Part shown: in pieces, positions 1 to 14,900 of the stretch
Numbering within the stretch: the first letter of the stretch is position 1
Layout of the letters: every line of letters begins with the position of its first letter
Origin: Silurus meridionalis
Taxonomy: Eukaryota; Chordata; Actinopteri; Siluriformes; Siluridae
Length of the DNA: 64,000 nucleotides
Reading direction: 5' to 3'
NCBI RefSeq assembly: GCF_014805685.1
Contig: NC_060899.1
Coordinates: 6,854,790-6,918,789 of the forward strand
Program-made: the position numbers and the translations under genes
The notes under the pieces: model-generated
What the model was told of the DNA's origin: nothing
Seen by the model: only the letters and a program-made list of their open reading frames with translations
Database searches by the model: none

Positions 1-38
<38 letters not shown>
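1..38. repeat. CA microsatellite at the left edge
   Basis: Nineteen CA units, cut by the window edge. Nothing else recognisable up to the Tc1-like element at 620. Confidence 0.95.
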
Positions 39-39
<1 letters not shown>

Positions 40-619
40 CTTAGATAAAAGTGCAAAAGTCTGCATTTCTCATCTCTAAACAGTGAAGTATCTCTACAAG
101 CAGCAGACAACATCGTCAAGATATAAAACACGCAACACATGAGTATGAATGCATGAAGGAAGGAAGACTTGGTATGAACACAGTGTTCTAGATTTTTATC
201 TTAGTGCGATTCTAGTTTACTGCGATCATCTGATATGTTTGAAGTTTTATTCAACACTGCTGGAGGATTATTAATGGGGCTAGCATGCTGCAGTTATTAA
301 AACAAAGTAAACACAAAAAAAGATTACAACGTCGTGCAGTTTGGACAAAAAGAGATCATGTCAGTTTGCAGGTTTACTCTTGAAAAGTAGACTCAGGATT
401 GAAATATTTTCACGAACTACTTTCGAGCTGTTAAGTGGAGTGGCTGTAAAGATAATCAACATAACTGCTGGCTGACCCACATTTTAAGGTGTCAGAGGTT
501 TCAGCTATAACGGAAATGATACTAACCTCCCATAAAAAAAAAACCCCAAAACGGTTTAGTAGGACACATCACCATCTCCATCGAACACATCGATCATCTG
601 AAAAGGGTACAAACATATA

Positions 620-964
620 CACTACATGGACAAAAGTATTGGGACACCTGACTCTTTCAGCCATATGTGGCTTTTCCCCCAAACTGTTACCACAAAGTTG
701 GCGAGGATAAAATGGATATAGTGGAAAATCTTAAGTGGCCTGCCATCAAGGGCTCTAACCCTAATGAAACACGGACCCCCAGTCCTCCTCACCCTACTGT
801 ATATCAGTACCTGACTTTACTAATGTCCTTATGGCTAAATGAGCCAAACTACACAATCTACTGGAACATCTTCCCAGAAGATAACAGGAACCAAGTACGG
901 AAAGGGATGTTCAAAAAAGCACAATCTTTTGGTCAGGTGTCGCAAAATATTTATCCACGTAGTG
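620..964 (+). mobile_element. Internally deleted Tc1-like transposon
   Basis: The ends CACTACATGGACAAAAGTAT and (opposite strand) CACTACGTGGATAAATATTT are imperfect inverted repeats, flanked by TA on the left and CA on the right. Between them is a remnant of a Tc1 transposase C-terminus (VENLKWPAIKG, then PPHPTVYQYLTLLMSLWLNE). About 345 bp remain of a family whose autonomous copies are near 1.2-1.6 kb. Confidence 0.72.
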
Positions 965-1479
965 CATCACCCACAAATAAACAACCTGTGATTCTTTACC
1001 ATAATAAGACATTTTTCTTAAAATATTGCTTTTACCATATAAATCACAAAGACTGCATAAATATTTATCACTCTTGACCTGGGATTATACATCATATAAA
1101 TAATGATTTTACACAACACAATAGATATATTACTGGGTCCATTATAATATTACGATTTAAAAGCTCTTCCAATAAATAATTGGTCAGAAAAAGAGCAAGA
1201 ATTAAACAAATGCACTCTCGAGAGCTCACGTGCCACCTTTTGCTCGTTTACTTTTGCAAAAGTGTACTTTTTTTGGGAGGGAAAGCAAAAACCATGAAAA
1301 TTTACTTATACACCAAAGTAAAATCATAGTAATGATTCAAATGTTTGACATAAAATGTAGCTCTGAAACACTGAGTGGAATCCATTTGTTTAATTCTTGC
1401 TAGATTTCTGACCATTGACTTTTAGGCTTGGCCCCTGTTTTTGTTTAGTCTTTTGTAAAAATAATAATAATAATAATAA

Positions 1480-1511
<32 letters not shown>

Positions 1512-2816
1512 CTGCAATAATATTCACTCCCTGCTGCTCCCTGCTGCTGGGGAGTTCCTGTCAAAACAGATGTGGTTTGCTAATTAACTAAATGTTTTTT
1601 TTTACTACATTCTGCCCCCTGCTGGATTAACAGAGACTTTTTAAACATACATTTCAATTATGGACCACGAGTTGATTTGTTATGAAAGGATATTCCAGAC
1701 AATTTTACAATTAGCAAATCCTTTTCAAAATTGCCCGTAATATCCGCCATGGATTTTAATCTGGACCACGATTATCAGACTATGTTTCACAGCCCTGCTT
1801 TACAGCATCTGTGTAGTGCTTCTTCTCAGACAAAAAGCCAAATGAAACCATTTCAATGATGTATGAGGGCCGTCACTGAGAATAAATCTCAATTATTAAT
1901 CTGTGCTTTTCAGTATCCTACAGGAACAGAAAGCACTGCAGGCTTTGTATTGGCTGCTCCATTAAATCCACATTAATGTTCACAGTGACACTCGAGCTAT
2001 TATCTAACCATGATAAACAAAGCACCAATAACCTGAGGGGTGGGGGGGGATTGGGTAACCTGGGCCACACTATTTCTTTTTTAAATGTCAAGTTTCAAAG
2101 TAGAAAATACCAGAACGCAGAAGCACAGGAAATGCGCTTAAGTTCAAATCAGCTCTAATATAGAGCATTTTGACAACTGGGGCCTTGAAATAACCCAGAA
2201 CATGAGTAAATACTGCACAGAGTCTGATCACATACTACTGCTACTGGTGTGTGATAGCAATAATATAATCCGTGCTCTAAAAATGCATAGAATACAGAGG
2301 AGCAAAAGCTTTCTATACTGTAGAAAATCAAATAGTTTGGAGAGACAAAACAATGTGCAGGTAAGTGGGAAAGAAGAGTTCTGCTTAATATTAAAGTAAA
2401 AAAACATTGTGGGGGGGGGGGGTTGGTTGGGGACTGATACGCATAGTCACAGACACAGAGTCACTGACAGAGACATACAGACACAGAGACACAAACAGAA
2501 CCTGGAAAAAGCCCTACCTTGTTATTTGAGTCTTTAGAGTTAATTTAAAAGCTTCCTTTAAAACATTATGGCCATATAATCGATCTTGCGTTAGTGCCAT
2601 TTGACTTAAGTAAAACACAAAACAGAAGTTAATACTAACTATAAATGACACAGACTCTGTACGAGCCTGTGGAGTATAAATAGATCCACTTTCTCTTCCC
2701 CCATGAGCTTAGTGTAGATATAGATCAGCACTGCAACCTGCTAACATTTAACTGGCAACCTTTTCTTTTCCTCTGCTCTCATACTGTATGAACAAGCACT
2801 GATAAACTCAAGCAGT
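965..2816. other. Downstream flank of cables2, no gene seen
   Basis: AT-rich DNA with an AAT/TA microsatellite at 1458-1510 and a G run at 2411-2422. It should include the cables2 3' UTR next to 2817, but no sure poly(A) signal was found. Short open frames here have no recognisable domain. Confidence 0.5.
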
Positions 2817-2960
2817 TCAGCAGGGGCTCTGGGTCAGCTTGCGGTAGTGGGGCATGACCTTGCTGTCAGGAAGGTAGAGGGCCATCTCCAGAGCCACCAG
2901 GATGGTGAATTCGAAGGCGATCAGGTCGCGTCGGCTGAGACGGAACCTCTCCTCCAGCTT
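2817..2960 (-). CDS. cables2: cables2 exon 9 (residues 440-486 and stop)
   Basis: Codes [18 protein letters not shown], then [13 protein letters not shown] and a tail ending in YRKLTQSPC and a TGA stop at 2819-2817. It completes the cyclin-like box. The acceptor is CACGCAG after a T-rich tract. A clear AATAAA poly(A) signal could not be assigned confidently downstream. Confidence 0.94.
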   Translation of the reverse strand, partial: KLEERFRLSRRDLIAFEFTILVALEMALYLPDSKVMPHYRKLTQSPC

Positions 2961-5900
2961 CTGCGTGGAGAAAAAAAAAAGGATAGATCATTAACCTAAA
3001 CCAGACAGGGGAATGGGGAAATCTTGAACAATCTGATTCGCAAAAAAATGTGTGTGCATGTTGGAGCACGTTTGTGGAATTCCAGGAAAGTTTTTTACAC
3101 TGTTATTGTATGCAGCTTGCAGAAAGAAACAACAGAATGGCCTGTTGTGTATTATTCTATTTAAACCATTTAGTAATTGAAAACACTTCACATTTCAGTG
3201 GATAATAGTCTGATGTTATGTTGAGATTTTCATTGGGAGTGACGAGAACGGACAGGATTAAAAGCGAGTTGATTAGAGGGACAGCGCATAGATTGGGATT
3301 ATTTGGACATGTGCAGAGAAGGTACATGGGGTATATCAGTAGAAGAATTTTGAGTATGGAGCCACCAGGAAGGAGGAAAAGAGGAAGACCAAAAAGGAAA
3401 TTTATGGATGTGGTGAAGGAAGACATGCAGGTATTTGTTTTGAAAGAGACAGATGTAGAGGTCGGGTGTTATGAAGACGGATGATCCACTGTGGCGACCC
3501 CTAATTGGAGAAGCCAAAAGAAGAAGAAGATAGTCTAATATCATGTTGTTCAACGTCTGAGACACATGTATGAGAGGATTCCTCTTCTCACTTACGTTTT
3601 AACTTCCAAAACATGGCAATAAAATCTACTTATTATTACCGTAATTTCCGGACTATAAAGCGCACCCATATATAAGTCGCACCCACTGAATTTTACAAAT
3701 ATTTAAATTTTTAACATAAATAAGCCGCATCTTGTGTCTACACTAATGTACTTTACACAGGCTTTAATTCAAGACCGAGGAATATGTCCTTATTATTTTC
3801 TGATGCTTATTATTTTCTGATTATTTTCTACTAAACAGTAGCCGACCAATAAAGTCATTGTTTACTGTCTTCCTCCTTCCTTTCACAACTATTTCTTTTG
3901 GGAGTTTATCTTTTGGCATCGTCGTGCGTTTAAAAAATAATTTTTTTCTCCTGATGCCGTGCAGCTCAGAACACAGGTGAGGTGCGTTTTTTCGGTTCTG
4001 TTCGGAAATTTCTTTGGTCTAATGTTATGTCGCTCATTTTTTTGGCCTGAAGTTGTGAAACCGGGAAAAACCCAGGAAAAATGTATGAATTAGCCGCTTT
4101 GTTGTTCAAGCCGCGGGGTTCAAAACGTAGGAAAAAAGTAGCGGCTTATAGACCGAAAAGTATGGTAATCTTTGATTTTGTGGAACACATGCCATACAAG
4201 TTCCTGTCCATGAACTGTTACTAAACACACTATATGGTAAAGATTAATGCATTAAAATAAATATATCGTTCATATTACAGCCACAACTACCTTCTGAAAA
4301 ATCTTAAAGATTTTAAAGATTAATCATGTATTGATAATGCATGTATACACCAATAGCAAAACATTATATTAACTAGTGACTATTTACAGCCAAAATTGCT
4401 TGATTACATGCCCAATAAAACAGTTAACTGATGTGCAATATTAGATAAGTCATACATACAGTACAGTGATCAATTTTCAGTTTAAAATAAACTCATTCCT
4501 TTTTATTTACTTTAATAGGTGGCAAAGTCAAACACCCTGACATGATATTAGGAGGAAACCTTGAGAAGAACCAGACTCAAAACTCAATCTAACTGCAGCT
4601 TTGTGTGAATTGTACGACCAGTAAATTCAGCATAGTTTAACATGAACTCTTATTCTAGCTGTTCACTGATGGAGATTCGAGTGCAAACCGGTTAATAGAA
4701 ATTGGAGTTCTAAACCATTGTAGCAAAATTACATCTATCAATTTCATTTAAAAGCTGTCAATCTTTAAGTCAAGTCTAGTCAAGAAGCTTTTATTGCCAT
4801 TTCAACCATATATACTGTAGCTGACGCAGTACACAGTAAAATGAGGCGACGTTTCTCCAGAACCCTGGTGCTACATTTAACAACATAAACATAGCGCTAC
4901 CCAACAGAACACAGAGTTAAGGACTAAATTAAGTTGTTCTCGCCACAGAAAGTGCATCATGTGCAGACAAAAGACAACACGAGACCGTGCAGGACAGATA
5001 CACAAAGCACAAAATAGCGCCACCAGTAAACCTACTGTATAATGAGTTATACAGTACAATGTGCAAAAGAGAACTGTATACAGGAGGTTACTTGTAAATA
5101 AACACAAAATGTAAACAAAAAAGTTTGTGCAAAACAGCAATACCAGCAGTCAAGTAGATGTGCAAAAACAGCATGTAAACAGTTATGTGGTTATAAAAAA
5201 TAGTAATATAAAATATTAGTATCGTGTGTTTGAGTTCAATGCGGTAACATGCAGTTGAGTGAGTTTGTGCGTGTGAGTTTCGGTATTAGTTCAGTTCTCT
5301 GTGTTGAGAAGCCTAATGGCTTGAGGGAAAAAACTTTTGCATAGTAGGAATGTGAGGCCCCTAATGCTTCTAAACGTCTTCTCTGATGGCAGAAAGGTGA
5401 AGAGTTTGTGTGAGGGGTGTGTGGGGTCATCCACAATGCTGTTAGCTTTGTGGATGCAGCGTGTGATGTAAATGTCCGTGATAGAAGCGAGAGAGACTTC
5501 TCGGCAATCCTCACTATCCTCAGTAGGGACTTGCCATTCGAGACGGTGCAGTTTCCAAACCAGGCAGTGATGCAACTGCTCAGGATGCTCTCAATGGTCC
5601 ATGTGTAGAATGTGGTCAGGATGGGGGGAGGGAGATAAGCTTTCCTGAACCTTTCTTAAGAAGTAGAGATGCTGCTGGGCTTTCCTGGCAATGGAGCTGG
5701 TGTTGAGTGACCAGGTAAAGTTCTCCACCAGATGAACACCAAGGAATATGGTGCTCTTGACGATCTCTTGAGGATCCATCAATGATCAGTCAAGAGTGGT
5801 GGCTCTGTGCGCTCCTAAAGTCAACAACCGTCTCTTTGTTTTGTCATTGTTTAGAGACAGGTTGTTGGCTCTACACCAGGCTGTTTTACCTCCTCTTTGT

Positions 5901-8900
5901 ATGCTGACTCTTCGTTCTTGCTGATGAGACTCACCACGGTCATGTCATCGGCGAACTTAATAACGTGGATTTAAAGTGGTAACATCTCATGAATCCTTAG
6001 ACTCCCCATGTGAGGCCATCCACAAAAGCAGCAAGTGGTTTCCAAGTGATAAGAACTCCAACCAGTAAGACAGCAAAAGCAGACGTGTATCAGGGTGTTA
6101 GTTAATATTAGTCTTCAAAACACCCTTCGTAACTGTCAATCATTCTATATTTACATAATGATTGGCAGATTTACATGATTTAGTGGGTGACAATGCATAG
6201 CAACATACATATGCCAAATGTGTTCATCTGTAAACATCTGCCGAAGTAAAGTGCCATAATTAAATCCTTTTTGAAAAGATGCGACTTTGGGTTGCATTGG
6301 TACAATATATTGTTCTTATAATGTGACCGGTATGTATGCGTGTGTGTGTTCTGTTTGTCTAAACTCACATCAATTAGCTGCTTGACTTCTTGTTTCTTGA
6401 AGTCACTGCTGATTTTTGCGGCCAGCAAGAGGCAAGCGGTGGCCACCAGCTTCCTGTTCTGCTTGTTGAGGCGGCCCTGAAGGACGAGCTTCTCAAAGTA
6501 CGCAAACGCCATGGCGATGGTGACTGGCTGCAGAAAACACTCTTCCCCTACAGCACGCATTTCTCGCTTCAAACTGATTCCAATCAGAGACAGAGAGAGA
6601 GGGGGGGGGGAGAGGAGGAGAGAGGGAGAGAGGGAGAGACGGGTAAGTTTATGGGACAGGGAAAGAAAAATATTTTGGATAAACTTTTGTATTGTTGTAT
6701 GTAAAGTGAACTCGCTTGTAAAGAGCTGAAACTACAGGTTAACTTTAAACCTAGTTTAACCTAGTTTTACTAAGGTTTTTCCAGCTGTGTTATCTAGCCT
6801 TGAATTATTTACCATTAATTTGCCATTCATGTTGCTATGGTCACAAATTTACATACACTGTCACGAATGCATAAATTACAAACGACTGCTGAACCGAAAA
6901 ATGAAAATGAAATAAACCAGATTGTCAAACAAGAAAAATAATCAAATGCTACAGTAAGAATATGCATATTTTAGAATGCAAAACAGAACAATGCCATAAC
7001 TAATAATAAAAAAAACAAGACGTCTGGCAGGCGATAACAGCACCAGTCAATGGAGCAGAGAGTAGATCAGGGAGTCGGACAGTTGACAAAGTGAAGAAAT
7101 AATGAACTTTGACTGCTGAGCCAAAGAAATAAAATTGAATTACCCAGATTGGGGGAAAACGCTCTGTTACTCTCAGTTACTGTGGGGATCACAAATTCTT
7201 GTCCAACAATTCAGCAAAGCTGGAATCAAATCTTTGAATAGGCTCTTTATATCCATATATATCCAGAGGATTGGTACAGTCATTACTATTTTACGCCTAA
7301 AAGCCTTCTGCTCATTTAGCCTGCATGTTAGATGCACCATTATAACTTCCTTTGTATTTTTTCTTTGTAAGTGGGGAAGACTTACCATTTACCACCTACT
7401 TTTGACTTGCGCTACATAGCACTACACTTAGATGGTGCAACAAGTATTAATTCTACATAGGCCTTACAACCAGGTGTTTGTCCAGCTGGTGCAATCGACT
7501 GCAACAACAACAAAGACAGGACTTGAGATCTGGTGGATTTTACTCTCACTGCAGCAATTAGATATAAACCTTGTGAAGAAAAAAAAAAGCAAATTTATTC
7601 TGTTTATGTTCAAGAAAGGTACACTCCTTTACAAGTCTTATTGTGAACAACAATGTTTGCAGATGAAGCCAATTTAACATCACAAGTGGCTTTACATGCT
7701 CTATGGATTCCTACGATATGCCATAAACTACCATAAACTTAAGATTTCAACCCGTGTGTGTGTGTGTGTGTGTGCGTGTGTTGCTACTGTTGGGCTCCAG
7801 ACTGCTTTGAACAACAAGCAGAAGGTTCACCTGATGATACTTTGCCTACCTTCTGATCTTACTGAGGGTGAGCTTGATGTGAGGAAATTTCTCTTTAAAG
7901 GTCTCATTCATGTCTTTTTTCAAATCTGATGGCTTGACATACTCTATTACCGTAGTCTAAGACACACAGAGACAGAACAGGAGTAATATTGGAAAAAAAG
8001 AGAAAAGCACACAGTCACGTCAGATAATTTAAAAGAACACTGCAAAAAAAGGTCTTCCATTTCTACTATTGACTCCTTAATTAAATTAAATTCATTTTGA
8101 GACTAAAGTGTACATCAGAAATAACTTAAATTTATAAATATAATAAATATAAATTACTGATTGCTTTGGGTCATATATATATCAAGAGTATATTTCATTT
8201 TATTGTATTTTTTTTACTTTGTATGGTTGAAGGAGAAACATTTAAAAACAAGCAAAACATTTTTCCGTAACATTATTAAAAAAATATTGTACTGTGACAC
8301 AAAATCATAATATAGAGAATATTACAAATATACAAATTGTATATAAAATGTAGAGCGTTGAAACAAACTGATTAACAACATTGACTAAATATCTGATTTC
8401 AATCAATTTAAAACTAATTGAGATGTAACAGTAATTACCTCAGAGTAATTCCTTATAATGCCAATGTTCTGTATATATTGCCTGATACAGTATGCTTAAG
8501 AAGCAATAACAGCTTTTTGATACTTGCTATATCAGCAAAATGTGCTATATCAGTTTGAAATGTGAATCTTTTTTTTATTTTTTTATCCAGACCTGTTGGA
8601 TAGCAGTCAAAGGAATCACTGAACTGGAAAATAATTATTTTTTCTGTAAGGCATGTTTGCGTAGTACAGCCGATAGTTTTCAGCAACTCTGATGAGCCCT
8701 GATATATCTGGTATTGAACAATTTTTTTGGTCCAAGCAGGGCACACTAAATGGCAATAGCTGACGAATAATCTGACCCAATGTGCATATTGAACTGCTTC
8801 AGACTTCTAAATTTACTCCACCTTTTGCTGTCAGAATGACTTCTGCTCTTCCACTAGATTTTTGGAAGCACAGCTGTGTGGATTCAGCCACAAGAGCATT

Positions 8901-11900
8901 AGTAAAGTCTTGCACTGATGTCAGTCAATGAGACCAGGCATACTGTCACTGCTGTAGTTCATCACAAAGGTGCTGAGTAGGTGGTCTATGAAATGTTGTC
9001 ATACTAGAAACATGTATGGGCCTCCTAGTTCCAGTAGAGAGATCATACATACTACACAGTTGTGTGTTTACAAGTTTGTAGCAGCTGTTCAAATATGAAC
9101 TATTCAAGAATCAAATCTTGGTGTCGAGTCGTCATACCTTTGCCCGTATATAGTGTGCATTCAGAACTTTGAAATGCACCCAATGAACACTGATCTTTAC
9201 AGTTATTTTCTTCCATGTGGTGAATGATATATAGTGGACAGATTAGTGGGAGATCATGGAAAAACCTGAATATGACCTCCTCACACACACACTAGAACAA
9301 ATCAGTCAGACATCTGTCATACACTAATCCCTTCCTAAAGGGCAAAAAGGGACAAAACAGTCATAGTTGCTGGCTCACAACAACAATGTAGCTCTAACTG
9401 AAAAGGCTACACATGTGCAAGGTCTCCTTATTCCATTGGACACATTTTTGTCTTACCATATAAGAGGCAAAGATCAGAACTCTCTTGTGCTTTCCACAAG
9501 GCCACTGCGGGTCACTTAGCAGGTTGGGATCATATTCTGTGTCATCCAGACCTGAAAAACACACACAAATACAAAATGGGTTATATTTTCCAACATATAT
9601 TCATACTGTCTTTACAGACAGGTTATAACGTTGAATTAACATTAATCTTTAGCAACCACTTTAACTTAATCTGCGTTTCCAGAGCTGGGGTCTTATCACT
9701 CCTGCATACACACAGGTTTATTTAAACCTTGAATATGCATGTTTCTTCGCATTCGACATGATTTATTACGTTTTGTTTGTGCATAAGGTTGTGCCTATAT
9801 TTCTGTACTCTGTGCATATATGCATGAAGAAAACCACTTGTCAAAAAACTAAACTAAAGGTTCTCACAGCAAGGTGTAGACGGGTGACACTGATTAAACG
9901 GAAGCTAAAATCATACATAAAATGCACAGTTAAAGACAGACTGGGATAATGCCTCATTCACAGATTTGTTATGTGCAGCTTTGCGAAATGAATATCACGT
10001 TTTAAGGCACCACAGGATACTCCAGGCTAAGAGCGAGTCAGTTGAATTCATTTGCCACTGCAGTTTAATTGATCACTACTCTACAGGATTTAGCCACAGG
10101 CGTGTTTGAAGCAGAAATTGGGGACATGTCTGGCATTTGCCATCCAGCCAGGAGTCAAATAACAACACATTTCAACGCTATTTATCTTGCTAACGCCACA
10201 TAACACTGCATTTCCAAAACCGGCATCATAAATGATGAATTTCCACATCGTTCGCATAGTTTCAAAATGTAACTGGGGCAAAAAAGGTCCGCACATGCAC
10301 TTTTTAAAATCGCATTTAGCTTTGGAAAAGACATATAAAAGTAGGACATAAACCATTTTTATTTTGTATTTCATGTTACAGTAGCTCTACTTCGGGATCA
10401 TTCTTAGATCTTCGGAAATGCTCCGAGTCATCTGTAACAAGCAGTGTTCTCATGAATCAGTTATTTGAGTGTTTGATAATTTGGGGGAGATTTCTTTATG
10501 CAAAAGCGTGTGGCCATACACGAGCGAATCAATTCTAAATGCTTCAGTTTGTGATAAATACCATATTTTCTTGTGTGCACTTGGCAGGTTGAATACACAA
10601 ACGTAGAACTTGTTTTATACGAGACCCTTGGAGTCTATGTGGACAGTGAGATGAATCTGGAGAACCCAATGGAAACCTACCCGAACATGAGGAAATCATG
10701 TCTACCTCCACACAGGCAAAAACTCGGATCGAACTGTCGGCCGTGAATCCTTAACAACCATATGGAATTTTTATGATAAGACAAAAAATAAACAGCTATC
10801 CAGATTTGTTTTTCCCAATAGAACAAAAAAACAGCTAAACATTTTATACATTCCTAATTTAATTCATATATAACAAATTAAATGCACTATAAATGTGAAT
10901 GTAACTAAACAGAACTATTCTGAATTATATATTTGCTCTATTAATAGCAAATATATGATTCTTTTGGCCATCTGGAACATTACTCTTACTTCCTGTGCCA
11001 AACTGATAATGCAGGATTTGTCTATTATAACGCTTACAAAACAAATGCTATAATTTTAGAGCCTTTAAGAGGTTTAACTTAATGGTTTACTTTTTATACA
11101 TTTTAAGCCTGTGAATGTAGTTCAGTCTACACAGTAAAACCCAAAACTATCCAAATCCACACTTCCTTAACACGCAGAGGGGCCATGTTTATGGTTAATG
11201 AAGGGTTGCTAAATTAGGCAACAGGATGCAGTGAGCAATAAGATGCTCACATGATCGACACACTGAGAACCAGAACAAATGAACACACAAACACAGACAC
11301 AAACTCTCCTTAAAGAATATTATTAACAGCCAGCTGCAGCATGTTCGTTGCCACTTCCCTTCACATTCAATGAGTCACATTGCACAAGGAAGGTTTATTT
11401 TAAGCACTGTGTGTGTGTGCGCGTGTGTGTGTAGCCTTCATTTGCATTCTTCAGAAACATAATGAGCAATACTATACTTATTTTCAGCAGACCTTGGGGC
11501 AATTAGCTACGCTGATTACAGCTAAGTGTTAGAAGAGTTTCGAAATATGCACTGTGTGTGCATGTGCACGTGAGGGTGTTAAAGAGGATGATGAGGCTTT
11601 CACACAGTTCGTACCCAAGTCAAAGCCTACAGTGCTGTTGAGACGGGATGGAGGGCAGCTGCTGCATGGGATGCTGTTTCTGGGGTGAGGCATCTGCAGA
11701 GCGATCTCCGGTGGCTTTTCACGAACCAGTGCATTAGTGGGGTACAGAAACCGGGCATAAGACACAGTCTGAAACACACACACAATCCATACAACTCGTC
11801 AATTTTACATCATAATGATACTTTCGTTTTTTTCACATTTGACTGTAATGAGGCTGTTAGTGCACCTCAGGGTCTCGATCATACGCCTCATTAAACACGC

Positions 11901-14900
11901 TCATACTGACACGTCCTGATGAGAGCTTAATAGACACTTTGAATGATCCAATGAGAGTCTTACCCTGCCGTAGATGCCAAGCTCCACTCCCTCCAGGCCA
12001 GGGAGCATATCTAGTGTGGTGGAAATGCCCCCAGATGAGTGTCTCCGCCTAGGGGTGCTTAGGGCCGGGTCACTGAAAAGGACAAAGAGAGAGCACTGGA
12101 GGCAAAGGGACTTTCTATTATTTAGGGCTTGGTTAAATATATATTTTTTCAGATTTAGGGGTTTTAATAAATAGATGCTCTGATACAAACTGTTTTTCCA
12201 TCATCTGCAGTCCATCAGTAACATACTCTGATAGACAGGAAATAATATATCCATAATCTTAATGTATACTAGCTTGCATTTCAGCTTCAGCTGAACATTA
12301 CCACATATAAATAAATCTGCTTCATGTTACTCAATGTGATAAAGTATATAATAAAGAATGAATGGGAATGTTCATAAAATGTCCACTTATTATTTTTTTG
12401 TCTGTGAAAAGCTGCTTTGAGACAATGTTTTTAAATGTAATGTTTTTACAAATAAAAATGAATTAAATTGTTTTCATTACTGACAAAGTAAAAAAATAAA
12501 AAATAAATAAATCCCCTGCTTACACAAGCATGCACACCATTAAGCTCAATACAGAGGAAAATTACAATGTAGTAAATTTATTACAAAACAGTACATAATG
12601 TGCAATGAAAGAAAAAAAAAAAGGAAATGACGCACAATATTATTTCCTCTTCAATGAATTGCCTTTTCTGCTGGAAAAATTTGTGTTTGCTTTGGCATTC
12701 AGCTTTACCCAAACAACAGCAGAAAACAGAAGCATCAAGTGATCTAATCAAGTAAGGTGTCAATACTTTGACATATTTTATTACACTGAATATGCATTAC
12801 AATTTGTGGTGACAAATCAGCCATTACACATTAACACATCATTGATGACAAAGTATTGGTCATCACAGCTTGGCATTCTCTGTCTATAATGTCTTAAAGG
12901 AACAGAGTACATACACACTGTGTGAAAATGATTTCCATTTTCTAAAATTCCACATTTTTCCATACTTGCTGCATTCAACCATTTAGCAGCTTTATTACAA
13001 CAGACACCGCACCTTCTCTCAGAGCAACATTTAAGTTTGTTTTTCTTTATTTTATTTTTTTTTATTTTGAGTCTGCAATTATTTTGTCAGTCTGCATAAG
13101 CACTGGCTGAGCATTATTATATTTATTACAGAACACCAGCAGTAATTATCCGCCTTTAAATGAGGACATAATAAGGTTTTGGGTTTAACCCAAAACTGAA
13201 TACCTTAAAATCAAGCAGAACAATAATTAAAGTTTAACTAAGAAACATATTATTATACACATTTAAATAATGTTTACTAAAACATTCTGGAATAATGGGC
13301 TCGATGGCCTTTTTGTGCAATATCCCTAACAAAAAAAGTTTGAGAATCCCTGTGTAACATTGGAATTTAGATGAATGTTTGAGAGAGAGAAGAAAGGAGC
13401 AGCGAATCTCTCAAAAGCTCCCGGGCTGAAAAAGTAGAGTGTCGTTCATTGCTAACATTCACAAAACAGCCTCGGCTGGCTCACCTCACACACATCAGAT
13501 CAGCATGCTTTTTTGTCAGGATACACGCGTCTCAGCTCACCAGACGTGCAACTCCGGAACCTTTAAATAACACACTCCTTCGTCATTGTCTCTGCTTGGT
13601 CACTGTGTCTCTGCTCAGACTGAGCTCTCTACAAATAGCAGCTCTTTACACACTGACAGATGGGCTTAGGAAAGTGACCTGAATCAGTCTGATTAACACT
13701 GGGGCTGTCTTCAGTCAGTCACTCGCACAAACACATCATCGTCGTCATATACCATATGTCATTAAACACTTGCTCTTTTCTCATAGATCATTTAGGCATC
13801 ACTTCCTTACTAGCAAGGCTTCACTATTCCTTTTATGACCTTTTACGTAATGAGTGAAAATAAACTGTTTCCCCTCAATCCACAGAGGAAAAATCTAATG
13901 GATGGTGGGAACAGTAGCAAGGTCGTAGGCCGGGTCCTGCCTATATGAGCTGAGTATTTGTGGGAAACTAATTTCAAACTGAAAATTTGTCAGAGGAAAC
14001 TATAAAAACTTGTGTGTCCAACACACATTCATTCTCTTCCTCCCCCTCCCTCTCTCTCATCAAGGCTAGTATTTTAAGTTCATTATAGTCTCAGGAGGAA
14101 ACAGCACATGGAAAAGCAAATAGCAGGAAGAGACATCATTATGCAAAAGAGCAAAAGATGGGAAAGAGATGACAAAACTTCATGGCACTAAGAAAAATGA
14201 AGGGAAGGAAAAGATCATCATTTGGTTGGACTGAGTTGGATGTCTGATACAATATTGTTGATCTTGGGTACCTTATGTAGAAGCTTTCTCCATATGGCAG
14301 CACCGAAAATGCAGCACACAGTGATCTTCTGGCACAGATCAGCACAATCCTGTGGAGCACGGAAAAAAAAAAAAAATCATCAAAATACCCTTTTTTAATT
14401 TTTTTTTTTTACACCTTTTCTCTTTTAGTGTGAAGGAACGTAACCATTCTGCATCACATGCACTTCTGTTCTCACCACTCCTATGGTTTGGATTCCTAAG
14501 ATCCTTGAAAATTATCTCGAAAACCGCACCCTTCTCGTCCCCCTCCACTTCATCTTCATACTAATTTGTTGTTTTCTGCTATTGCCGGCATGCTACACCA
14601 CTCAAATGCAGGCATTATTGATTTAGTAACCGGTCAGTGGAAAACATCCCATCAGTCTCTCTTCAGTTCCGCTCTCCTCTTTGGCTCCAAATATGAGACA
14701 GAGTTATAAAAAGCCGAAGCCTGGGAAAAATCAGCGGACCGCAAATGTCCGTTGCACTGTGGGACTGTTTATAATGAGTCTTCAATAAACATAACTGTCA
14801 TTCCTCAGTTGGAGGATGAGCAGAGACTTTATAAACATCAATCCAGATAGATCTCAAAACTGCATGTTTGGTTTAAAATGCTTTATGTGCATTATTTATC

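Noticed and set aside
8453..8746. 97-residue minus-strand open frame
   Set aside because: AT-rich intron DNA with no domain, no splice signals and no repeat of known coding family.
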